In this document: positions 59,419-64,000 of the stretch, one piece after another | How the letters are laid out: every line of letters starts with the position of its first letter | Position numbering within the stretch: position 1 is the stretch's first letter | Assembly: GCF_001314325.1 (NCBI RefSeq) | Contig: NZ_CP009429.1 | Span: forward strand, 4,650,501 to 4,714,500 | Direction: 5' to 3' | Length of the DNA stretch: 64,000 bases | Origin: Sphingopyxis macrogoltabida | Lineage (GTDB): Bacteria > Pseudomonadota > Alphaproteobacteria > Sphingomonadales > Sphingomonadaceae | Notes under the pieces: generated by a model | Told to the model about the DNA's origin: nothing | The model's input: only the letters and a program-made list of their open reading frames with translations | Databases searched by the model: none | Position numbers and translations under genes: made by a program

Positions 59419-60912
59419 TTACCCCATCGTCGGGATGACGAAGGCGTTGCCGCCGTCGGGCGACCCGTCGGGCCAGCGCGCGGTGATCGTCTTGACCTTG
59501 GTCCAGAACTTCACGCCTTCCATACCGTGCTGGTTGGTGTCGCCGAACGCCGAGCGCTTCCAGCCGCCGAAGGTGTGATAGGCGACGGGCACCGGGATCG
59601 GCACGTTGATGCCGACCATGCCGACGTTGACGCGCGCCGCAAATTCGCGCGCGGCGTGGCCGTTGCGGGTGAAGATCGCGACGCCATTGCCATATTGATG
59701 CTTCGACGGCAGTTCGAGCGCGCTTTCGAAATCGGGGGCACGGACGATCTGCAGCACGGGGCCGAAGATTTCTTCCTTGTAGCTTTCCATGTCGGGGGTG
59801 ACATGGTCGAACAGCGTCGGGCCGACGAAGAAGCCCTTTTCATGGCCCTGCAGCGTGAAGCCGCGGCCGTCGATAACCAGTTCGGCGCCTTCTTCGGCGC
59901 ATTTCGCGATCCAGCCTTCGACCTTGTCCTTGTGCGCCTGCGTCACGACGGGGCCGTAATGCGCTTCGTCGTCGGTCGACACGCCGACGCGCAGCGCCTC
60001 GATCGCCGGGACGAGCTTTTCACGGAGGCGGTTCGCGGTGTCCTCGCCGACGGGGACGACCACGGGCAGCGCCATGCAGCGTTCGCCCGCCGAGCCGAAA
60101 GCGGCGCCGGTCAGGTCGTTCACGACTTGGTCGAGATCGGCGTCGGGCATCACGATGCCGTGGTTCTTCGCGCCGCCCATCGCCTGCACGCGCTTGCCGT
60201 TCGCGACGCCGCGATTGTAGACATAATGCGCGATGTCGGACGAGCCGACGAAGCTCACCGCGCCGATATCGGGATGATCGAGGATCGCGTCGACCATTTC
60301 CTTGTCGCCGTGGACGGTCTGAAAAATGCCTTCGGGCATGCCCGCTTCGAGGAAGAGTTCGGCCAGCCGCACCGGCACGCTGGGATCGCGTTCGCTGGGC
60401 TTGAGGATGAAGGCGTTGCCGACGACGGTCGCGATCGCACCCATCCACAGCGGGATCATCGCGGGGAAGTTGAACGGGGTGATGCCGGCGCCGATGCCGA
60501 TCGGCTGGCGCATCGAATAGACGTCGATGCCCGGGCCGGCGCCGACGGTATATTCGCCCTTCAGGATATGCGGCGCGGCGCAGGCGAATTCGACGACGTC
60601 GAGGCCGCGCTGGATATCGCCCTTGGCATCGGCGATCACCTTGCCATGCTCGGCCGACAGGATTTGCGCGAGCTCGTTCATATTGGCTTCGACGAGACGC
60701 TTGAAGTCGAACATCACGCGCGCGCGGCGCTGCGGATTGGTCGTGGCCCAGGCGGGCTGCGCGGCCTTCGCCGCCGCAACGGCGCGGTCGAGGACGGCGC
60801 GGTCGCCGAGCGCGACCTGCGCCTGGACGCCGCCATTGTTCGGGTCGAGCACGTCGGCGAAGCGGCTGCTGCCGCCGGCACCGCCGACGATGTGGTGGTC
60901 AATCTGTCGCAT
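59419..60912 (-). CDS. mmsA: Methylmalonate-semialdehyde dehydrogenase (CoA-acylating)
   Basis: Converts methylmalonate semialdehyde to propionyl-CoA in valine (and inositol) degradation. The 497-residue product is of normal length: ITPFNFPAMIPLWM (about residues 146-159), the glycine motif VSFVGSSDIAHYVYNRG, and the catalytic Cys in GSAGERCMALPV (Cys about 279). The start ATG 60912 has GGGAG in GGGAGATTCGACCC. Divergent from lysR with a 99-base shared promoter containing a palindrome. Separated from the other valine genes by two lipoprotein genes. Confidence 0.96.
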   Translation of the reverse strand: MRQIDHHIVGGAGGSSRFADVLDPNNGGVQAQVALGDRAVLDRAVAAAKAAQPAWATTNPQRRARVMFDFKRLVEANMNELAQILSAEHGKVIADAKGDIQRGLDVVEFACAAPHILKGEYTVGAGPGIDVYSMRQPIGIGAGITPFNFPAMIPLWMGAIATVVGNAFILKPSERDPSVPVRLAELFLEAGMPEGIFQTVHGDKEMVDAILDHPDIGAVSFVGSSDIAHYVYNRGVANGKRVQAMGGAKNHGIVMPDADLDQVVNDLTGAAFGSAGERCMALPVVVPVGEDTANRLREKLVPAIEALRVGVSTDDEAHYGPVVTQAHKDKVEGWIAKCAEEGAELVIDGRGFTLQGHEKGFFVGPTLFDHVTPDMESYKEEIFGPVLQIVRAPDFESALELPSKHQYGNGVAIFTRNGHAAREFAARVNVGMVGINVPIPVPVAYHTFGGWKRSAFGDTNQHGMEGVKFWTKVKTITARWPDGSPDGGNAFVIPTMG

Positions 60913-60982
60913 GGGTCGAATCTCCCGTCTGTGATTGCCCGCTGCAACAGACGAATCGCGCGCTGAAAGCAAGGGATAGACT

Positions 60983-60999
60983 TGCAGTTCAATCCTGCA
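60983..60999. promoter_or_regulatory. Candidate LysR operator between mmsA and lysR
   Basis: TGCAG-N7-CTGCA (60983-60987 and 60995-60999), a 17-base palindrome, with a further GCAGCA at 61005-61010. The geometry fits LysR sites. It lies before lysR (start 61012) and about 70 bases from mmsA. Confidence 0.6.
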
Positions 61000-61011
61000 T
61001 ATTTGCAGCAT

Positions 61012-61899
61012 ATGGATTGGGACAGGCTGCAATATTTCCTGCTCGTCGCGCGGCACGGCACCCTCGCGCGCGCCGGGGCGGCGCTGCATGTCGACGCGAC
61101 GACGGTCAGCCGGCGGGTCAGCGCGCTCGAAGCCGCACTCGGCCAGACGCTCTTCGAACGCGCGCCGACCGGTTTCGTGCTGACCGCGGCGGGACGGGCG
61201 CTGGTCCCGCATGCCGAGGCGATGGCCGCAGCGGCGGCACGCGTCCACATGGCGCCGGGCGGCCGGGCGGGATTGTCGGGGCAGTTGCGGCTCAGCGTGA
61301 CCGAGGGGTTCGGCAACAGCTTCATCGCGCCGCGGCTCGCCACCTTCGTCGCCGCGCACCCCGAGCTCGAGATCGACCTTGTCGCCTCTTCGGGCTTCCT
61401 CAATCCGTCGCGGCGCGAGGCCGATATGGCGGTGCTGCTCGCGCGACCCAGAAAAGGCCCGCTGATCACACGCAAGCTGTCGGACTACAGCCTCGGCCTT
61501 TATGCGCCCGCCAGCCGCCCCGACTGGCAACAGGCGGTCGGGCAGGCGCCGCTGTCGCGCGCCGGAATCCCGGTGATCGGCTATATGCCCGATATTCTTT
61601 ACGCGCCCGAACTCGATTATCTCGACGAGATCGAGCCGGGGCTGCGCGCCAGCGTGCGGTCGTCGTCGATCCTCGCGCAGCGGCGGATGATCGCGGGCGG
61701 CGCCGGGGTCGGCGTGCTTCCCTGCTTTATCGCCGCCGGCGATCCCGGGCTGGTGCGGGCGCGGCCCGAACAGACGATTGCGCGCGCCTTCTGGCTCGCG
61801 CTCCACCGCGACGTCGCCCCGCAGCCGCGCATCCGGGCGTTCATCGACTGGCTCGACGCCGAGGTGCGCGAGAGCCGGGGACTGCTCGTTCCGGCCTAA
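61012..61899 (+). CDS. LysR family transcriptional regulator
   Basis: A 295-residue LTTR. ATG 61012 gives MDWDRLQYFLLVARHGTLARAGAALHVDATTVSRRVSALE, the typical helix-turn-helix (about residues 18-37), then the substrate-binding domain (LRLSVTEGFGNSFIAPRLATF). It is divergent from mmsA, the usual position for a regulator of the mms genes. The ligand is unknown; an acyl-CoA or methylmalonate-semialdehyde-related molecule is a reasonable guess. It converges with the UxuB-like gene, stops overlapping. Confidence 0.93.
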   Translation: MDWDRLQYFLLVARHGTLARAGAALHVDATTVSRRVSALEAALGQTLFERAPTGFVLTAAGRALVPHAEAMAAAAARVHMAPGGRAGLSGQLRLSVTEGFGNSFIAPRLATFVAAHPELEIDLVASSGFLNPSRREADMAVLLARPRKGPLITRKLSDYSLGLYAPASRPDWQQAVGQAPLSRAGIPVIGYMPDILYAPELDYLDEIEPGLRASVRSSSILAQRRMIAGGAGVGVLPCFIAAGDPGLVRARPEQTIARAFWLALHRDVAPQPRIRAFIDWLDAEVRESRGLLVPA

Positions 61900-63212
61900 G
61901 GCCGCCAGTCCGACGCGATCAGCCCGCCCTCCCCGAACAGCCTTGCCATCGCATCCGGCCCGGCTACGGCGGCACGCAACCGGTCGGCGAGCGGGTCGTC
62001 GACGGGCTCGCCGCTGCGCAGGAAAGCGACCCACGCCGCCACCGCCGCCGCGAGCGAAGGGCAATGCACCCCGCGCTGTTGATGCCAGGCCAGCGTTTCG
62101 AGCCAGCGCTGCGGAATCTTCTGGCTGCCATCCATCGCGATCTGGGCGAGGCGGTGGTCGAGCGCCGGATTGGCAAAGCGATCGAGCAACGCGTCGGCAT
62201 AGGCGGACAGGTCCTGACCCGGCGCCGCGGCGATCGTCGGCGCTGCTTCTTCGCGCATCAGCCGTTCGATGACCGGGCGGATGTCGGGATCGGCGATCGC
62301 CTGATGGACGAATATATGCCCCCGCCCGAGCCCGATATAGGCGAGCGCCGAATGGGCGCCGTTGAGCAGCCGCAGCTTTGCGGTTTCATAGGGTGCGACG
62401 TCGGCGACCAGTTCGGCGCCGGCCTTTTCCCAGCGCGGGCGCGCGCCGGCGAAGTCATCCTCGATCACCCACTGGCTGAAACTTTCGGTGACGACCGCGC
62501 CCTCGTCGCGGGCGCCGAGCGCGGTTTCGACGGCGGCGCGGTCGGCGTCGGTCGTGGCGGGAACGATCCGGTCGACCATCGTCGCGGGACAGGTGCATTC
62601 GCCATCGAACCATGACGCGAGGCCGGGATGATAGGCGGCGAGATATTCGCGCATCAACCGGCGCAGCACCGCGCCGTTGCCGGCAAGATTGTCGCAACTG
62701 AGCAGAGTGAGCCCGCCCAGCCCCGCCGCCTTGCGCGCCGCGAGCCCGGCCGCGACAAAGCGATAGAGGCTCGCCGCCCCGACTGCCGCCGCGAGGTCGA
62801 GCGATCCGTCGGGGCGGCGCAAATAGCCTTTCTCGGTCACGGTAAGGCTGACGATATGCGTCGCGGGCGCAGCGATGGCGTCGATCACCGCCTGCGGATG
62901 CTCCGCCGCAACGAGCGGTTTGCGCACCGCACCGATCAGGCGCAGCCGCGTGCCCGCAGCGCCGCGGGCGCTCACCGTATAGAGCCCGTCCTGCGGGCCG
63001 AGCTGCGCCGCGACATCGGGCGCGCGCAGCGACACGCCGATGATGCCCCAGTCGCGGTCGCCCGCATTCATCGCGTCGTCGGTATAGACCGCCTGATGCG
63101 CGCGGTGGAAGGCGCCGATGCCGAGATGGACGATCCCCGTCGCCTGCGCGTGCCGGTCATAGGCCGGGCGCTGCACCGCGGCGGGTAGCGGCGTATCGGG
63201 CGACAGTCTCAC
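61896..63212 (-). CDS. uxuB: Mannitol dehydrogenase family protein (fructuronate reductase-like)
   Basis: A 438-residue long-chain polyol dehydrogenase. IVHLGIGAFHRAHQAVYTDDAM (residues 27-48), the catalytic-type segment TVTEKGYLRR and the metal-independent KLRLLNGAHSALAYIG (about 283-298) match UxuB/mannitol dehydrogenase. Its neighbour UxaC (hexuronate isomerase) points to D-fructuronate reduction to D-mannonate. The start is GTG 63212, with a GTGA overlap with the uxaC stop. Assignment between UxuB and UxaB subtypes is by neighbour. Confidence 0.85.
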   Translation of the reverse strand: MRLSPDTPLPAAVQRPAYDRHAQATGIVHLGIGAFHRAHQAVYTDDAMNAGDRDWGIIGVSLRAPDVAAQLGPQDGLYTVSARGAAGTRLRLIGAVRKPLVAAEHPQAVIDAIAAPATHIVSLTVTEKGYLRRPDGSLDLAAAVGAASLYRFVAAGLAARKAAGLGGLTLLSCDNLAGNGAVLRRLMREYLAAYHPGLASWFDGECTCPATMVDRIVPATTDADRAAVETALGARDEGAVVTESFSQWVIEDDFAGARPRWEKAGAELVADVAPYETAKLRLLNGAHSALAYIGLGRGHIFVHQAIADPDIRPVIERLMREEAAPTIAAAPGQDLSAYADALLDRFANPALDHRLAQIAMDGSQKIPQRWLETLAWHQQRGVHCPSLAAAVAAWVAFLRSGEPVDDPLADRLRAAVAGPDAMARLFGEGGLIASDWRP

Positions 63213-64000
63213 AGCCGATATGCTTTTCTGGCGAGGTTACAGGCAAGGTCGGCCGCGAGTTCGGCGGCCTCCCATTCCTCCATACGATGTTCGGCGACGA
63301 GCCCGGCGAGGAAGCCGCAGTCGATCCGCCGCGCGACGTCGTGGCGCGCGGGGATCGACAGGAAGGCGCGCGTGTCGTCGTTGAAACCGACGGTGTTGTA
63401 GAATCCCGCCGTCTCGGTGACCTGCGCCCGGAAACGGCGCATCCCCTCCGGGCTGTCGTGGAACCACCAGGCCGGGCCGAGCCGCAGCGCCGGATAATGG
63501 CCGGCGAGCGGCGCGAGTTCGCGCGCATAGCTCGTCTCGTCGAGCGTGAAGAGGATGATCGTCAGCCCCGCCTCGTTGCCGTAGCGCGCGAGCAGAGGGC
63601 GCAGCGCATGGACATAGTCGGTGCGCATCGGAATATCGGCGCCCTTGTCGCGGCCATGGCGCACGAACAGCCCGGGGTTGTGGTTGCGGAAACTGCCGGG
63701 GTGGATCTGCATCACCAGCCCGTCGTCGAGGCTCATCCCCGCCATCACCGTCAGCATGTGCGCGCGGAACAGTTCGGCATCGGCGGCGCTGACATGGTCG
63801 CCAGTGACCCGCGCGAACAGCGCTTCGGCCTCGGCGTCCGACAGGTCGGCGGTCGCGGCGGTCGGATGCCCGTGATCGGTCGAGGTCGCGCCCATTTCGG
63901 CAAAAAAGGCGCGGCGGTTCCGGTGCGCGGCGAGATAGCCCGGATAGCTGAAGGCATCCTCGCCCGAGAGTTCGGAGAAGCGCCGGAGATTGTCGCCGAA
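63209..64000 (-). CDS. uxaC: Glucuronate isomerase (5'-truncated by window edge)
   Basis: Isomerises D-glucuronate to D-fructuronate (or galacturonate to tagaturonate). The frame stays open to base 64000; internal ATG 63895 is not the start, as the preceding visible residues (FSYPGYLAAHRNRRAFFAEMGATSTDHGHP) are conserved family sequence. Further signatures: MQIHPGSFRNHNP, AWWFHDSPEGMRRFR and YNTVGFNDDTRAFLSIPARHDV. The stop overlaps the uxuB GTG start. About 264 codons of a roughly 470-residue enzyme are present. Confidence 0.94.
   Translation of the reverse strand, partial: FGDNLRRFSELSGEDAFSYPGYLAAHRNRRAFFAEMGATSTDHGHPTAATADLSDAEAEALFARVTGDHVSAADAELFRAHMLTVMAGMSLDDGLVMQIHPGSFRNHNPGLFVRHGRDKGADIPMRTDYVHALRPLLARYGNEAGLTIILFTLDETSYARELAPLAGHYPALRLGPAWWFHDSPEGMRRFRAQVTETAGFYNTVGFNDDTRAFLSIPARHDVARRIDCGFLAGLVAEHRMEEWEAAELAADLACNLARKAYRL

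Overview
The window looks like chromosomal DNA from a sphingomonad (Alphaproteobacteria, order Sphingomonadales), most probably Sphingopyxis or a close relative. This rests on the high GC content, the alphaproteobacterial hom-glpX neighbourhood, the many TGATG/ATGA/GTGA translational couplings, a TonB-dependent receptor beside hydrolases, and the abundance of acyl-CoA catabolic genes. The genus is inferred from gene content only. No rRNA, tRNA, CRISPR array, insertion sequence or prophage was seen.

Region 1 (1-21.3 kb) is mostly housekeeping. It holds homoserine dehydrogenase (5' end cut off), GlpX, a CNNM/CorC-type membrane protein, an OmpA-like lipoprotein, and a minus-strand run yhhQ-argB-yggT-folD-(unknown)-marC. 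These are followed by an S9 peptidase, a CNT nucleoside transporter, a beta/gamma-crystallin-like secreted protein, an MliC lysozyme-inhibitor lipoprotein, an epoxide hydrolase, and the ergothioneine pair egtB-egtD beside a 3-hydroxybutyryl-CoA dehydrogenase. A PduO-type cobalamin adenosyltransferase, a twin-TM HIG1-like protein, GluQRS and an HNH endonuclease close the region.

Region 2 (21.5-33.2 kb) is the most distinctive part. A minus-strand operon encodes a TonB-dependent receptor, a Tat-exported type-B carboxylesterase, an MFS (UMF1-like) permease and a phosphosulfolactate-synthase (ComA) homologue. Divergent from it is a tetR gene. Beyond tetR lies a second minus-strand operon of three tandem, Tat-exported alpha/beta hydrolases (Abhydrolase_10/PF20091-like). 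The same 22-bp palindrome, ACTNGCTNG-N4-CNAGCNAGT, lies upstream of both operons. This argues for one TetR regulon that takes up and hydrolyses an unknown ester- or lactone-type molecule.

Region 3 (33.3-38 kb) has a YbaY-like lipoprotein, a lower-GC orphan protein, PEP carboxylase and a small lipoprotein. Region 4 (38-53.3 kb) is a large acyl-CoA catabolic island. It contains an SDR and two acyl-CoA dehydrogenases on the minus strand. On the plus strand are SDR-MFS, a further acyl-CoA dehydrogenase, and the tightly coupled set ADH-phosphotransferase-SDR-SDR-aldo/keto reductase-class C serine hydrolase followed by a FadJ-like multifunctional protein. Two related palindromes at its promoters suggest a shared regulator.

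Region 5 (53.8-61.9 kb) is a valine degradation locus: acyl-CoA dehydrogenase, HIBCH, enoyl-CoA hydratase, 3-hydroxyisobutyrate dehydrogenase and methylmalonate-semialdehyde dehydrogenase, together with RidA, a small two-helix membrane protein and a divergent LysR regulator. Region 6 (61.9-64 kb) is the start of a hexuronate pathway: a UxuB-like dehydrogenase and UxaC, the latter cut off by the window end. Six intergenic long inverted repeats, in at least four sequence types, are scattered through the window.
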